This document shows, piece after piece, positions 1-10,111 of a stretch of 64,000 nt of DNA; the stretch's first letter is position 1; each line of letters starts with the position of its first letter. The position numbers were made by a program, and so were the translations under genes. The notes beneath the pieces are model-generated. The model made no database searches, was not told the DNA's origin, and saw nothing but the letters and a program-made list of their open reading frames with translations. Source of the stretch: Halieaceae bacterium (lineage in GTDB: Bacteria > Pseudomonadota > Gammaproteobacteria > Pseudomonadales > Halieaceae); contig CACCPA010000008.1 of the NCBI GenBank assembly GCA_902547755.1, positions 48,379 through 112,378 on the forward strand. Direction: 5' to 3'.

Positions 1-543
1 ATAGGGTGGGATCCGGCGATGTGCGGTAGCAACTGCGGCATCTACTGACCGATGCTGAGATAAGTCGATCAAACTCACAACGGTCGGTGGCGGTAGCCGC
101 AATTTACCAGCTTGATGTTCAGCCACTGCGTCCTCGGGACGCACCCATCGAGCTTCCACCATTTCCTCACCGTCAACACTCACCGAGGCAACCTCAGGCA
201 ACTCAGCAACGAAAAACCAGGTCGCAAACCGGCGCTTCATTCCTGCCGGTGTGAGCCAGTGAGAAAAGTGTGTCAGCGCCGCAACCGGAAGCAGAACATC
301 AGCCTCTTCTTGTAACTCGCGAACTGCTGCAGTCTTTACCCGGTCAAGCTCAGAGGGTCCATGGTCGTCCTCATCCACCTTGCCGCCCGGGAACATCCAA
401 ACATCCGCCATGTTGCGGGCATTGGAATTTCGCTTGAGCAATAGGACCTCGGGCCCTGAGGCAGAAGGACGCAATAATAGGACCGTCGACGCTAGGACAG
501 CGCGATCACGCTCTACGAGCGACAACGATCCATCAATAGCCAT
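1..543 (-). CDS. NUDIX hydrolase, C-terminus beyond window
   Basis: The reading frame is open from an ATG at 543 to the window edge (181 codons), so the C-terminus is missing. Residues 50-75 carry a NUDIX box: FPGGKV, then a short acidic insert, then RELQEEAD, which supplies the metal-binding REXXEE core. The insert between GGK and the RELQEE helix is a few residues longer than in MutT. This recalls the NUDT19-type NUDIX proteins that act on CoA or related diphosphates, but the substrate cannot be read from sequence. The start codon overlaps the end of sppA by 11 bases, so it is probably the last or a late gene of the wrbA-DUF2069-sppA operon. It should be cytosolic, as no signal peptide is visible. 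Confidence 0.85.
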   Translation of the reverse strand, partial: MAIDGSLSLVERDRAVLASTVLLLRPSASGPEVLLLKRNSNARNMADVWMFPGGKVDEDDHGPSELDRVKTAAVRELQEEADVLLPVAALTHFSHWLTPAGMKRRFATWFFVAELPEVASVSVDGEEMVEARWVRPEDAVAEHQAGKLRLPPPTVVSLIDLSQHRSVDAAVATAHRRIPPY

Positions 544-2347
544 GGTTGCAGTCTAAGCACTGCAGATAGACATGCTTGGGATCCTTCAACTGCGTCATCA
601 TCATCAATGGCTCATGCATAGGCACCAACCACGACATGGCGGATCCCAACGCTTGCGGCAGTGATACACCAAAACTGCTTCCCAGCTCCTCTAGTAATAA
701 CTGCTGAGGGGTTATCGGTGTACCAAAGCGCTTGGCCTCGTAATCCTCCACTTTGGCAAGCGCCGCCGCGGAGGCAATGGCGTCGTCAAGACTGCCCAGC
801 TGATCTACGAGACCAATCTCCTTGGCTTGACGCCCAATCCAGACCTTTCCTCCCGCGATCGCATCGACTTCTTCAACCGTCATATGTCGCGCGGTGGCAA
901 CCATACTCAGGAACTCTCGGTAGATTCCGTCAACAACCGCCTGGAAAATCCGCTGCGAGTTCTCATCGAGTGGACGCGAGGGATCTAAACTGCCTGCCAT
1001 CATTGTGGTGCCAACGCCGTCAACCGTAGCGCCAACGTAATCGAACACACCTTCAAAGGTGGGAAACGCCGAGAAGACACCAATGCTGCCTGTGATCGTC
1101 GATGGCATCGCCCAGATCTCATCTGCAGCTGCCGCAACCCAGTAACCGCCCGATGCGGCGGCACCACCCATAGAAACGACGATAGGCACACCGTCAGCTG
1201 CGATAGCGTCGACCTTGGCTCGGATCACCTCTGACGCAAATACGCTGCCACCACCCGAGTTAATGCGAAGTACGATAGCAACCGCATCAGCCTCATCAGC
1301 CCGCTCTAACTGCTCTACCACCGTATCGCTACCTGCCGATCCTTGAAAACTGTCGCCGGGCACCAATGTGCCCTCGATCGGAATGACGGCAATGAGCGGC
1401 TGCTCTTCACTCTCAAACGGATCTCGAATATCGCTCACATAGCGCTTGAGACTCACAAGCTGGATATCGCCATCTTCATCACGTGCGTCAACAATCTCGG
1501 TCACGCGCTCTTCGAGTTCATCGCCATAAACTAGCTCATCGACATAGCCCTCTTGCAAAAAGACCTCCGCCAGATCACCACCATTTGCCTCAAGCCTTCC
1601 CGGGAAATCGTTGACAAAGGCCGTCACTTCGCCCGGAGATTTGTTGCGCCCTTTTTCGACAAGCGTCGTGTAATCGTCCCACAAGCTGTTCAGCCACTTA
1701 CCCACAACTTCGCGCTCCTGCGGTGACATGTCGTCTCGCATGTAGGGCTCCACCGCCGATTTATTTTCGCCCGCTCGGAAAATATGGAAATTGACCTTTA
1801 TGTTTTCGAGAAATTGCTTCAGATAGGTGCGGTAAACACCAAAACCCATCAGGCTGATACCGCCCTCTGGATGCAGAAATATAGTGTCTGCTTGTGATGC
1901 GAGGAGGTACTGGGATTGCGTGAAGTAGTCTCCGATCGCAACGATAGGCTTACCGGTCTCTGAAAAACGATCCAGAGCTTCGATAATTTCCATCGACTGA
2001 CTTGTGGAGGGGCCCGCAAGATTCTCTAGATCGAGGACAATCGACGTGATGCGATCATCATCCGCTGCCGCATCGATACCTTCTATTAGGGTTGAGAGTA
2101 AGGTTTCGCCTGCAAGTTCATCGGCGAACAAGGCGTCAAGCGGCTCAAGAGGTGTGCGATCCTCGACCAATCGCCCGGTCGGCGCTATTAACAGCCCAGC
2201 GCTCTCAGGCAGTGACTTGGGTGCATTTTCAGAAACGCTGATCGATAGCGCTGCGACGAAAATCACGACAAACATTAGCGGCACCAGGACCGTGATGACC
2301 TTACTGATACCGGCCAGGATACGCCAAATGGTTCTAAGTAAATCCAT
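533..2347 (-). CDS. sppA: Signal peptide peptidase SppA, 67 kDa type
   Basis: The 604-residue protein has an N-terminal membrane anchor (about residues 18-36) and two tandem S49 peptidase-like domains, the length and layout of the long E. coli-type SppA. In this family a lysine in the N-terminal half and a serine in the C-terminal half form a Ser/Lys dyad. The C-terminal half shows RINSGGGSVFASEVI followed by SMGGAAASGGYWVAA, where the serine of ASGGYW is the expected nucleophile. The N-terminal half has the matching GDYFTQSQYLLAS region with the expected lysine near GAGENK-like sequence at about residue 195. The enzyme degrades cleaved signal peptides in the inner membrane. It lies 3 bases after the DUF2069 gene and overlaps the NUDIX gene, so it is operonic. 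Confidence 0.95.
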   Translation of the reverse strand: MDLLRTIWRILAGISKVITVLVPLMFVVIFVAALSISVSENAPKSLPESAGLLIAPTGRLVEDRTPLEPLDALFADELAGETLLSTLIEGIDAAADDDRITSIVLDLENLAGPSTSQSMEIIEALDRFSETGKPIVAIGDYFTQSQYLLASQADTIFLHPEGGISLMGFGVYRTYLKQFLENIKVNFHIFRAGENKSAVEPYMRDDMSPQEREVVGKWLNSLWDDYTTLVEKGRNKSPGEVTAFVNDFPGRLEANGGDLAEVFLQEGYVDELVYGDELEERVTEIVDARDEDGDIQLVSLKRYVSDIRDPFESEEQPLIAVIPIEGTLVPGDSFQGSAGSDTVVEQLERADEADAVAIVLRINSGGGSVFASEVIRAKVDAIAADGVPIVVSMGGAAASGGYWVAAAADEIWAMPSTITGSIGVFSAFPTFEGVFDYVGATVDGVGTTMMAGSLDPSRPLDENSQRIFQAVVDGIYREFLSMVATARHMTVEEVDAIAGGKVWIGRQAKEIGLVDQLGSLDDAIASAAALAKVEDYEAKRFGTPITPQQLLLEELGSSFGVSLPQALGSAMSWLVPMHEPLMMMTQLKDPKHVYLQCLDCNHGY

Positions 2348-2350
2348 GTT

Positions 2351-3339
<989 letters not shown>

Positions 3340-3438
3340 CTACCTCTCAACAACTACTTTACACCCGTGACACATTAGCATGCCCACAGGCGAGTTGAGA
3401 GCGCGCTATACTGCGCCTGTAAATAAAGGTGGGTCAAA

Positions 3439-3852
3439 ATGCGGTTAGCGCTGGTTTTTCTATCAGGTCTCGCGCTCCTCGGCTGTTCGAGCGAGCCGAC
3501 CAGCATCGTGTCAAGCCAATGGAACGTCATCAATTACTGGGCCATTTGGTGCAAACCCTGTCGAGAAGAGATACCTGAGCTAAATCAACTGAATCAAGTT
3601 GAAAATGTGGTGGTCCTCGGCGTGAACTTTGATGGCAAAGTTGGCGAGGCACTGATCTCAGACGCCGTTGATCTCGGAATTGCCTTTGACGTCATTGATG
3701 ATCCCGCGTCTAACTTGAACATCTCGCGTCCGTCCGTTCTCCCCACCACCCTCGTTTTATCTCCAGAGGGCACACTCGTCGCGACGCTGGTTGGGCCGCA
3801 GACAGCGGAATCAATCATGGCGTACATCGACCTAGAGAAAAGACCAAAATAG
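3439..3852 (+). CDS. Small TlpA/thioredoxin-like lipoprotein
   Basis: The 137-residue protein begins with a lipoprotein signal: a hydrophobic stretch ending in LALLGC, with the lipidated cysteine at residue 16. A thioredoxin fold follows, with the redox motif WCKPC at about residues 37-41 and the cis-proline loop VLPTTLVL near residue 105. This places a thiol-disulfide protein in the periplasm, anchored to a membrane, resembling the TlpA/ResA group. The usual TlpA partners (Ccm or Dsb genes) are not adjacent, so the substrate is unknown. It is a single-gene unit, divergent from wrbA. It is shorter than most TlpA proteins, with little sequence between the anchor and the fold. Confidence 0.82.
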   Translation: MRLALVFLSGLALLGCSSEPTSIVSSQWNVINYWAIWCKPCREEIPELNQLNQVENVVVLGVNFDGKVGEALISDAVDLGIAFDVIDDPASNLNISRPSVLPTTLVLSPEGTLVATLVGPQTAESIMAYIDLEKRPK

Positions 3853-3856
3853 GGGC

Positions 3857-3884
3857 AAAAAAAACGCCGGCTAAAAAGCCGGCG
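3857..3884 (-). terminator. Rho-independent terminator after the QueD-like gene
   Basis: A perfect 8-bp stem with an AAAA loop (CGCCGGCT/AGCCGGCG, 3865-3884) is followed, on the minus strand, by eight T residues (complement of 3857-3864). This is a canonical intrinsic terminator for leftward transcription arriving from the QueD-like gene that ends at 4039. On the plus strand the stem is followed by AATTAA, so it could also weakly stop the thioredoxin-like gene. Confidence 0.8.
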
Positions 3885-4038
3885 AATTAAAGGAGCCACT
3901 CAAATCGGGAGATGATGTCTCATCTGACCCTCAGATGTTTCCCTCGCGCTGCCCCCGCGGCAACGCCATCTGCTGGATAATTAGTAAGAACCCAGCCAAA
4001 TCGAAAAGTTCAAAAAAAATGTGAATTTTTTTGTTTTT

Positions 4039-4521
4039 TTATTCAGCAGTCCAAGTGGCAGACCCTGATTGGCCGCTGCCCGAAGAAACCGTCAACTCAA
4101 CCTCGATCAGATCCGGGTCATTTTCGGCAGTTAGCAGCTCGTTGAGCAACAGATGGGAGAGCTCCTCAACCGTGACGTTGGCGATGGGCAAGACCCAGGT
4201 TTCATCCGCAGGGAATTTCAGTACCTTGCCGTCAAATGTGGCGTGAATCTCGTCACCCACCGTTTCAAGCGTTTGAAAGGGCGAAAACTCAGGTAACAGC
4301 ATGTACTCATCGTACTTATCGCAAAGTACCTTTATGCGACGCTTATAGACGTTGTAGTCAGCGGAAAATCCGTTATTGCCCATCTTGGCAACGATACGCG
4401 CGGATACGAAGTAATTGTGACCATGCAACCGCTCGCGCTCCGTCGCGGAGAAAATGGTGTAGTGCGCAGAAGAAAATTTGTGCGCCTCTTTTGCAACATG
4501 AAGCGTCGTCAATCGTGTCAC
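4039..4521 (-). CDS. COG0720 family protein (QueD / 6-pyruvoyl-tetrahydropterin synthase-like), atypical active site
   Basis: The 160-residue protein shows the COG0720 T-fold signature: KFSSAHY near the N-terminus (zinc His20) and LHGHNY (zinc His33 and His35). True QueD has a catalytic cysteine four residues before HGH. Here the segment is TERERLHGH with no cysteine, giving an ExxHGH arrangement as described for PTPS-III-type paralogues. The LDH dyad is replaced by YDE (residues 70-72), and the C-terminal pterin-anchoring Glu-Thr pair is not evident. A 7-carboxy or 6-carboxy pterin role is therefore uncertain. The gene is divergent from an SDR and a YhhQ-type transporter. It could be a folate or pterin side-chain enzyme rather than QueD. 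Confidence 0.75.
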   Translation of the reverse strand: MTRLTTLHVAKEAHKFSSAHYTIFSATERERLHGHNYFVSARIVAKMGNNGFSADYNVYKRRIKVLCDKYDEYMLLPEFSPFQTLETVGDEIHATFDGKVLKFPADETWVLPIANVTVEELSHLLLNELLTAENDPDLIEVELTVSSGSGQSGSATWTAE

Positions 4522-4667
4522 TCAAATACCCTTTGTCTACTAACCTGCTGACTCATACGCGGCACCGTCACCGCCAGACTCAGTGCTGGCACTCTCTGCT
4601 TGCAATCCTAGCCGATTAGACCCGCGTAGGATAACCTGCGCGTAAACAAGAGGTTCCTATCACCAGC

Positions 4668-5375
4668 ATGCAAAAAACAGCCATCATAACGGGCGCGAGC
4701 TCGGGAATCGGTGCTGCAACTGCCGAACAATTTTTAGCTCGCGGTTACTCCGTGATCAATATCGCCCGACGGCCCAGCCCAGTTCAGGGCGTCATCAATA
4801 TAGCCGCCGATCTCAGCACCGATAACGGAGCCGTGGATGCGGCACAGGCCTGCATCGCACATTTACCGGCTGAATCCAGTGAGGTGGCGCTTATCCACAA
4901 CGCATCACTGATGCTGAAAGACAGCGCGCAGTCCTGTGAGACAGAAGCGATCATCCGCGTCCTCGCTGTTAATGTCCTTGCAGTGAATACCTTAAATCGC
5001 CGGTTGATGACCCACATGGCAACAGGCTCTAGCGTAATTTTCGTCGGATCGACGTTGTCAGAAAAAGCCGTCGCGGGAGCTTACAGCTATGTCGTCAGTA
5101 AGCATGCGCAACTCGGGCAAATGCGGGCAACCTGCCAGGATTTGATTGGATCTGGCATTCATACGGCCATGGTTTGCCCGGGGTTTACTGACACTGAAAT
5201 GCTGAAACAGCATTTAGGTGGCGATACCGATCTCATGGTTGAAATAGGCTCGCAAAATGGCTTTGGGCGCCTCATCAAGCCGGAGGAGATAGCGGGCGTT
5301 GTGACCTGGGCTCACGAGAGCCCCGTCGTAAATGGGTCGGTTATTCACGCAAATTTAGGGCAGATAGAACATTGA
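4668..5375 (+). CDS. Short-chain dehydrogenase/reductase
   Basis: This 235-residue Rossmann-fold oxidoreductase has the cofactor loop TGASSGIGAA at residues 8-17, an HNAS variant of the NNAG motif near residue 78, a catalytic serine in VGSTLS, and the YxxxK pair as YVVSK around residue 143. A basic pair after beta-2 (ARRP) suggests NADP(H) preference. The pattern is compatible with sepiapterin-reductase-like or FolM-like SDRs, but no motif fixes the substrate. It is divergent from the COG0720 gene, and its TGA overlaps the TTG start of the next gene, so the two plus-strand genes are cotranscribed. Confidence 0.85.
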   Translation: MQKTAIITGASSGIGAATAEQFLARGYSVINIARRPSPVQGVINIAADLSTDNGAVDAAQACIAHLPAESSEVALIHNASLMLKDSAQSCETEAIIRVLAVNVLAVNTLNRRLMTHMATGSSVIFVGSTLSEKAVAGAYSYVVSKHAQLGQMRATCQDLIGSGIHTAMVCPGFTDTEMLKQHLGGDTDLMVEIGSQNGFGRLIKPEEIAGVVTWAHESPVVNGSVIHANLGQIEH

Positions 5376-6139
5376 GTACCGTCGTGGATGCTGCGCTCAC
5401 CGAGCGTCGGGAGCGTGTTTTTTTAGTACTGGCTGGTGTCTTCCTGTCAGCCATGACATTGCTCAATGTCATCGGTATCACAAAATTTATACAGCTCGGC
5501 CCCTTCGCCCTGGCTGTTGGCGTCCTGCCCTACCCCATTACCTTTTTATGTACGGACTTGGTCAGTGAACTCTATGGAAAAAAACGAGCAAACTTTCTGG
5601 TAACCGTAGGGCTGTTTATCAACGGCTTCATTCTGCTGGTAATGACTGCAGGCCAGTATGTGACATCGGTCGATCCCAGCAACATGCCGCCTTGGCAGAT
5701 TTTAAAGCTAGCAGCGCCCGTAGCCCTCCCTCAGGGTGGCAGTCTGGAGGGCAACGTCGAACTCTTCTCAGTGATGTACGCCATGACGAGTGGTGCAGTC
5801 ACCGCGTCTATGGTTGCTTACATCACCGCGCAATACTGCGACGTGCAGCTGTTCCATTTCTGGAAACGTGTCACCAAAGGTAAGCACCTTTGGATTCGGA
5901 ATAACTTCAGTACGCTTTTGAGTCAGCTGGTCGACTCCGTGATGGTGGTTACCGTGACATTTGGCGCCGTGTTCTATCGGGGTGAGATGACGCTATCTAC
6001 ACTCCTTGTTTTGGTCGCTAGCAACTACGGTTTTAAAGCGACTGTCGCACTGCTGGACACAATTCCGCTCTACATGCTCGTTGCTAGACTTCGTAGCTAC
6101 CTTCAACTCGGCCCCGATGAAATTGCCGCGGCCGAATAA
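5372..6139 (+). CDS. Queuosine precursor transporter-like protein, YhhQ/VUT family
   Basis: This 255-residue polytopic membrane protein has about six helices. The hallmark of the YhhQ (DUF165, vitamin uptake transporter) family is present: PYPITFLCTDLVSELYGKK around residues 50-68, with a later cytoplasmic FHFWKR segment and IRNNFSTLLSQLVDS. In E. coli YhhQ imports queuosine precursors. Co-location with a COG0720 gene supports a pteridine or deazapurine theme, but the substrate is inferred. Translation starts at TTG (5372) inside the stop of the SDR gene (TTGA overlap). There is no in-frame ATG before residue 19. Confidence 0.85.
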   Translation: MSTVVDAALTERRERVFLVLAGVFLSAMTLLNVIGITKFIQLGPFALAVGVLPYPITFLCTDLVSELYGKKRANFLVTVGLFINGFILLVMTAGQYVTSVDPSNMPPWQILKLAAPVALPQGGSLEGNVELFSVMYAMTSGAVTASMVAYITAQYCDVQLFHFWKRVTKGKHLWIRNNFSTLLSQLVDSVMVVTVTFGAVFYRGEMTLSTLLVLVASNYGFKATVALLDTIPLYMLVARLRSYLQLGPDEIAAAE

Positions 6140-6150
6140 GCGCTGCGTCG

Positions 6151-6165
6151 TCGGTCAAAGACCGA
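6151..6165. other. Small perfect dyad between the YhhQ-like gene and hda
   Basis: TCGGTC-AAA-GACCGA forms a perfect 6-bp stem at the junction of two converging genes and covers the hda stop codon. There is no T-tract on either side. It may be a weak bidirectional transcription stop or chance. Confidence 0.3.
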
Positions 6166-6844
6166 GGAGCTTCAAAAACGGAATAGTAGGCGGTCGTTTT
6201 TCCACCAGCGTCGACTCGTCAATGGTAGCAATAACACTCACCGCATCCAGGGGTCGACGCTGAATTCGCATCGTAAGGTAGCGCGCAACATCATCGCTAA
6301 GTAGCAAACCGCGATCATGCGCCAAATGACTAAGCAGTCGCTCGAAATCATCCAATTCCCAGGCAGGCAGTTTGAAGGTGGTCAATAACGAGAGTCTCGA
6401 TTTGAGATCAGCAAGTACGTTCTTCAAACCAGTGGGCGACTGAGTTGCAGATGCAAGAAATGGTGTACCTGTTTCTGCACATCGGTTGTAACAGTGGAAC
6501 AACGCCTCTTGCCACGAACAATGCCCATCGATGAGGTGGATATCATCGACAACCACCATGGTGTCGTTCTCCGCATGTTCCAACACCGCCTCAGGTGGGT
6601 AGTCGAGCAAGGATTCCATGGGGAGGTAACGCGTACCGGGCTGAGCGGCACAGCAAGCTTGCAGAAAATGACTCTTTCCTTGCCCCTCGGACGCCCACAG
6701 GAAGAAACCAGTTCCACCCTGATCCAGCAGTCCCCTAGCGAAGCTCTCGACCTCACCGGTTACCTCGCGAGATACCCAATGACTCCAGGTGGCGCCAGGA
6801 TTCACCGATATAGGCAGGACCAACTGCGCTGATCGACCACTCAT
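6155..6844 (-). CDS. hda: DnaA-related regulator Hda
   Basis: The 229-residue protein resembles domain III of DnaA. It has a Walker A-like loop ASEGQGKSHF near residue 51, Walker B VVVDDIHLI near residue 97, a sensor-1 region FLASATQSP, and the C-terminal arginine-containing segment RIQRRPLDA. In E. coli, Hda with the DNA-loaded sliding clamp stimulates ATP hydrolysis by DnaA to prevent re-initiation. The clamp-binding motif expected at the N-terminus is visible only as SAQLVLPISV. The gene follows perM closely (9-base gap), the order known from Pseudomonas-like genomes. A small dyad covers its stop codon. Confidence 0.93.
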   Translation of the reverse strand: MSGRSAQLVLPISVNPGATWSHWVSREVTGEVESFARGLLDQGGTGFFLWASEGQGKSHFLQACCAAQPGTRYLPMESLLDYPPEAVLEHAENDTMVVVDDIHLIDGHCSWQEALFHCYNRCAETGTPFLASATQSPTGLKNVLADLKSRLSLLTTFKLPAWELDDFERLLSHLAHDRGLLLSDDVARYLTMRIQRRPLDAVSVIATIDESTLVEKRPPTIPFLKLLGL

Positions 6845-6853
6845 AAATCAGAC

Positions 6854-7936
6854 TTAGTCCGCGTTGTAGACGTCAGTAGAAAGATAGGCGTCAACAAGAC
6901 GTCGACCAAATACCAGCAAGACCGCTGCCACAGGGAGTGCAACCAATACGCCCGTGAAGCCAGCTAACTGCCCACCAGCCATCAGCGCGAAAATCACGGC
7001 GACAGGATGGAGCCCTATTCGATCCCCAATCAGGATGGGCGTGAGAAGAAAGCTCTCAATCAGCTGACCGATGACAAAGACGGACGCCAACAAACCCAGC
7101 GCTAGCGGATCGAGTCCGAACTGGAAGTACCCCACAATCATTGCACTACCAATACCAATCACCGCGCCTGCGTAAGGAATCAGGGCAGCCACCCCTGCCA
7201 TTAAGCCCAGCAGAACAGCGTAATTCAGTCCTACCAGCCAGAGACCAAAGCTGTACATGAGCGCCTGCGCGCCCATAATGACGAACTGTCCACGAACAAA
7301 TGCCTCGAGCACACCGTGGGCCTCCGCGACAGATTCCGTCACGTTGGTCATCCATGCGCGCGGTACAAGCTTTAGAAGGCCTGCCATCATAAGGTCCCAA
7401 TCGCGCATTAGATAAAAGGCCACAACGGGAATGAGCGCGAGATTGAGAATGCCGGCGATCAGCGACAGACTCGACGTCGTCACTTTCTGAACAACCCCGC
7501 CGGTTACTTGCCCGACAGACTGCAAGTGCTCGGACAGGCTGGTTTGCCAATCGATGGTCGGCAATGAAACTGGACTCAGATTCAGCTGAGACTGTAATTT
7601 CGGTAAGGCAACTTCAGCGACCCACCGATACGCATCGGGAATCGCTGCTGCCAATTGAGATAACTGCTGTATGAGAACCGGAATCACGACCGCGGCGATA
7701 ATGACAAGGATCGCCATTAACAAAGCAAAAACCAAAGCGACTCCGCTGGCGCGGGTGAAGCCACGTGCCTCGAGCCGGTCTACAAGAGGATCACCCAAGT
7801 AGGCAATCAGCGCACCGACCGCAAAGGGCATCAAGATGTCTCTCAGCTGCATGAATAGGAGTAGCACCAACACAGCGACAACGAGTACGGGTAACCATCG
7901 CAAGGTGCTGGACTGCGCAGTCGGTTGGTCTGTCAC
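6854..7936 (-). CDS. AI-2E family transporter (PerM-like)
   Basis: The protein of about 360 residues has roughly eight membrane helices and the family's long loop between helices 3 and 4 (around residues 95-150). The C-terminal half contains the glycine-rich ALIPYAGAVIGIGSA and the FVIGQLIESFLLTPILIG segment typical of PerM/YdiK proteins. The substrate is generally unclear; some members export autoinducer-2, others are Na+/H+ antiporters. An upstream ATG exists at 7951. I prefer GTG at 7936 because it overlaps the DUF2066 stop as GTGA and has GGGAG eight bases upstream. Confidence 0.88.
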   Translation of the reverse strand: MTDQPTAQSSTLRWLPVLVVAVLVLLLFMQLRDILMPFAVGALIAYLGDPLVDRLEARGFTRASGVALVFALLMAILVIIAAVVIPVLIQQLSQLAAAIPDAYRWVAEVALPKLQSQLNLSPVSLPTIDWQTSLSEHLQSVGQVTGGVVQKVTTSSLSLIAGILNLALIPVVAFYLMRDWDLMMAGLLKLVPRAWMTNVTESVAEAHGVLEAFVRGQFVIMGAQALMYSFGLWLVGLNYAVLLGLMAGVAALIPYAGAVIGIGSAMIVGYFQFGLDPLALGLLASVFVIGQLIESFLLTPILIGDRIGLHPVAVIFALMAGGQLAGFTGVLVALPVAAVLLVFGRRLVDAYLSTDVYNAD

Positions 7937-8982
7937 TGAATGCTCTCCCATGTAAGGTCTAGTTGTGCTCGATTAGTTGCTGATTGCACACGCAACCTTG
8001 AGCGACTTGGAATGAGTCGAGCAACCTCCTCCGCTGAAGAGACCCCGACAACGCGGTAGGTCAGCGTGTTCTGGCCCACTGAGTCGATACGCAGTTCAAC
8101 CAACTCTGCCAACTGTTTGAACACGGTTGATACTGCCCGGTAGTCAGCAAACGAGCTGACCCCGCGCACCGTAACGGCGATGGCATCTGATACTTCGAAC
8201 TGCTGCAGTGTCACGGCTAATGAGTTGCGCATAGCATCAACAGCAAGATCGACACCCACATCCCAGATGCCGTTCAAGTCGCTGAGGCGCATCTGTTTGT
8301 GCATCTCGCCATCGGGCCCGACGTAATGCCAATCAACGAGTTTGCTGCCGTCGCTCAAATCGATCCAACGACCCACCAGTGAATGTTCAGAACCATAGCG
8401 GCGTGACCCTTGCCGAATCCGGTCGAAATCTCGAGTCCAAAGCGCGTTAACGGGCACTGTTGCCGCATCTGTCAGATCCAGCAATGGGAATCGCGCTTCA
8501 ACCCCACGGGCCTCGAAGCGCTCGATGGACGGCACCAGTAAATCCACATCATCGGAGCGAGCCGCGAACCGTCGCGAGAAGGGCTCATCCAGCGCCACCC
8601 ATACCACAACGGGTGGTCTGCGTTGCTCCCAGTACGGAACCGACTCATCCCTAAACAGGCTTCGAACGAATGCGTCATCGAACTCCAGGAAGACGACATC
8701 GCCTTCCTCGTCCTCACGATAGCTGTAGAGCAGCACATGTTCTTGTGCACTGCCCACGGCCTCTCGAAATGCTGCCTCATCGAGAATAGCCTCATTGCCT
8801 GAAACCTTTATCAACAGCCGCGTCAATCCCTCCCGAGCTGCATGCGATAGCTCAGCACCTCCTCTATCCGCAACGGCGACCTGCTCAGAGAAAAAACTAT
8901 CTTGAGCCGCTGAAGTTGTAGGCAGCGCGAGCCACCCAAAAACCAGCGCAAGAGGAAAAAACTGTCTGTAAAAAAGTCTCAT
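7933..8982 (-). CDS. DUF2066 domain exported protein
   Basis: The 349-residue protein has a signal peptide (hydrophobic residues 8-24, cleavage near TTSAAQ). The body carries the DUF2066 pattern: an N-terminal domain with LLIKVSGNEAIL, then PPVVVWVALD, and a C-terminal DAIAVTVRGVSSFADYRAV repeat-like domain. It is probably periplasmic or outer-membrane associated; its function is unknown. The gene sits between purM (divergent) and perM-hda, an arrangement shared with many gammaproteobacteria. The perM start overlaps its stop. Confidence 0.85.
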   Translation of the reverse strand: MRLFYRQFFPLALVFGWLALPTTSAAQDSFFSEQVAVADRGGAELSHAAREGLTRLLIKVSGNEAILDEAAFREAVGSAQEHVLLYSYREDEEGDVVFLEFDDAFVRSLFRDESVPYWEQRRPPVVVWVALDEPFSRRFAARSDDVDLLVPSIERFEARGVEARFPLLDLTDAATVPVNALWTRDFDRIRQGSRRYGSEHSLVGRWIDLSDGSKLVDWHYVGPDGEMHKQMRLSDLNGIWDVGVDLAVDAMRNSLAVTLQQFEVSDAIAVTVRGVSSFADYRAVSTVFKQLAELVELRIDSVGQNTLTYRVVGVSSAEEVARLIPSRSRLRVQSATNRAQLDLTWESIQ

Positions 8983-9070
8983 ATAACGAGTTTAACAGCG
9001 AAAGTTGTCTCGGTCGCTTTCCTCTCACTTTGCCAGCGAGTAACCTTCTCGCCGTGATGAGAGGCCAGCT

Positions 9071-10111
9071 ATGACACACGAACAAACATCCCCTGGTTTG
9101 ACCTATAAAGATGCAGGCGTTGATATCGATGCTGGGAATGCATTGGTCGATCGCATCAAGCACGTTTCAAAAGCGACCCGACGGTCTGAAGTCTTAGGAG
9201 GATTGGGAGGCTTTGGTGCGCTTTGCGAGATCCCAAAGGGCTACCGAAGCCCTGTCTTGGTATCGGGTACTGACGGGGTTGGTACTAAACTCCGTCTTGC
9301 CATGCAGCTGGGCAGGCACAACACCATCGGCATCGACCTTGTCGCCATGTGCAGTAACGATATTGCCGTGGTGGGAGCCGAACCGCTGCTTTTCCTCGAC
9401 TATTACGCCACCGGTAAATTGAACGTTGATGTAGCGGCCGATGTCATCGAGGGCATTGGTAAAGGGTGCGAGCTCGCGGGTGCAGCGCTTGTCGGCGGTG
9501 AAACAGCTGAAATGCCGGGCATGTATGAAGGCGACGACTACGACCTTGCCGGATTTTGCGTTGGTGTCGTGGAAAAAAATCAGATTATCGACGGTCACAA
9601 AGTTGCACCGGGAGACAAGATCATTGCGACTGCCTCATCAGGACCGCATTCAAACGGGTATTCGTTGATCCGAAAGATTATCGAGGTGTCCGGTGCTGAC
9701 CTGTCAGCGCCCTGCGGTGAAACGACTTTGGCCGATGCGCTGATGGCTCCTACAGAGATTTACAACAAACCTCTTCTTGCACTTCAGCGGGAAATAAAAC
9801 CGCATGCACTAGCGCACATTACGGGGGGTGGTCTGTTGGAAAATATTCCTCGCGTGCTGCCTAACGGTTGCTCGGCCGTCCTCGATAAACAAACCTGGGA
9901 GCTACCCCCTGTCTTCAAGTGGCTGGCTACAGCGGGTGGTGTTGCTGAAGAAGAGATGCATCGAACCTTCAACTGCGGCATTGGCATGACCGTCATCGTA
10001 GGTCCCAGCAAGGCGGAGGCTGCCCTTCAGTTGCTCTCAGATCAGGGTTTGAATTGCTGGGAGCTCGGTACCATCGCTGAAGGTACGGGCGTCGTGGAGT
10101 TCGCTTCTTGA
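9071..10111 (+). CDS. purM: Phosphoribosylformylglycinamidine cyclo-ligase PurM
   Basis: The 346-residue enzyme begins with [20 protein letters not shown], the characteristic PurM N-terminus. It has the ATP-binding segment [13 protein letters not shown] (about residues 66-78), [12 protein letters not shown] (about 140-151) and [15 protein letters not shown] (about 193-207). It makes aminoimidazole ribonucleotide in purine synthesis, in the cytosol. It is first in the operon purM-purN-DUF3108. A GAGAGG Shine-Dalgarno sequence precedes the ATG. I see no PurR-type operator upstream. Confidence 0.97.
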   Translation: MTHEQTSPGLTYKDAGVDIDAGNALVDRIKHVSKATRRSEVLGGLGGFGALCEIPKGYRSPVLVSGTDGVGTKLRLAMQLGRHNTIGIDLVAMCSNDIAVVGAEPLLFLDYYATGKLNVDVAADVIEGIGKGCELAGAALVGGETAEMPGMYEGDDYDLAGFCVGVVEKNQIIDGHKVAPGDKIIATASSGPHSNGYSLIRKIIEVSGADLSAPCGETTLADALMAPTEIYNKPLLALQREIKPHALAHITGGGLLENIPRVLPNGCSAVLDKQTWELPPVFKWLATAGGVAEEEMHRTFNCGIGMTVIVGPSKAEAALQLLSDQGLNCWELGTIAEGTGVVEFAS

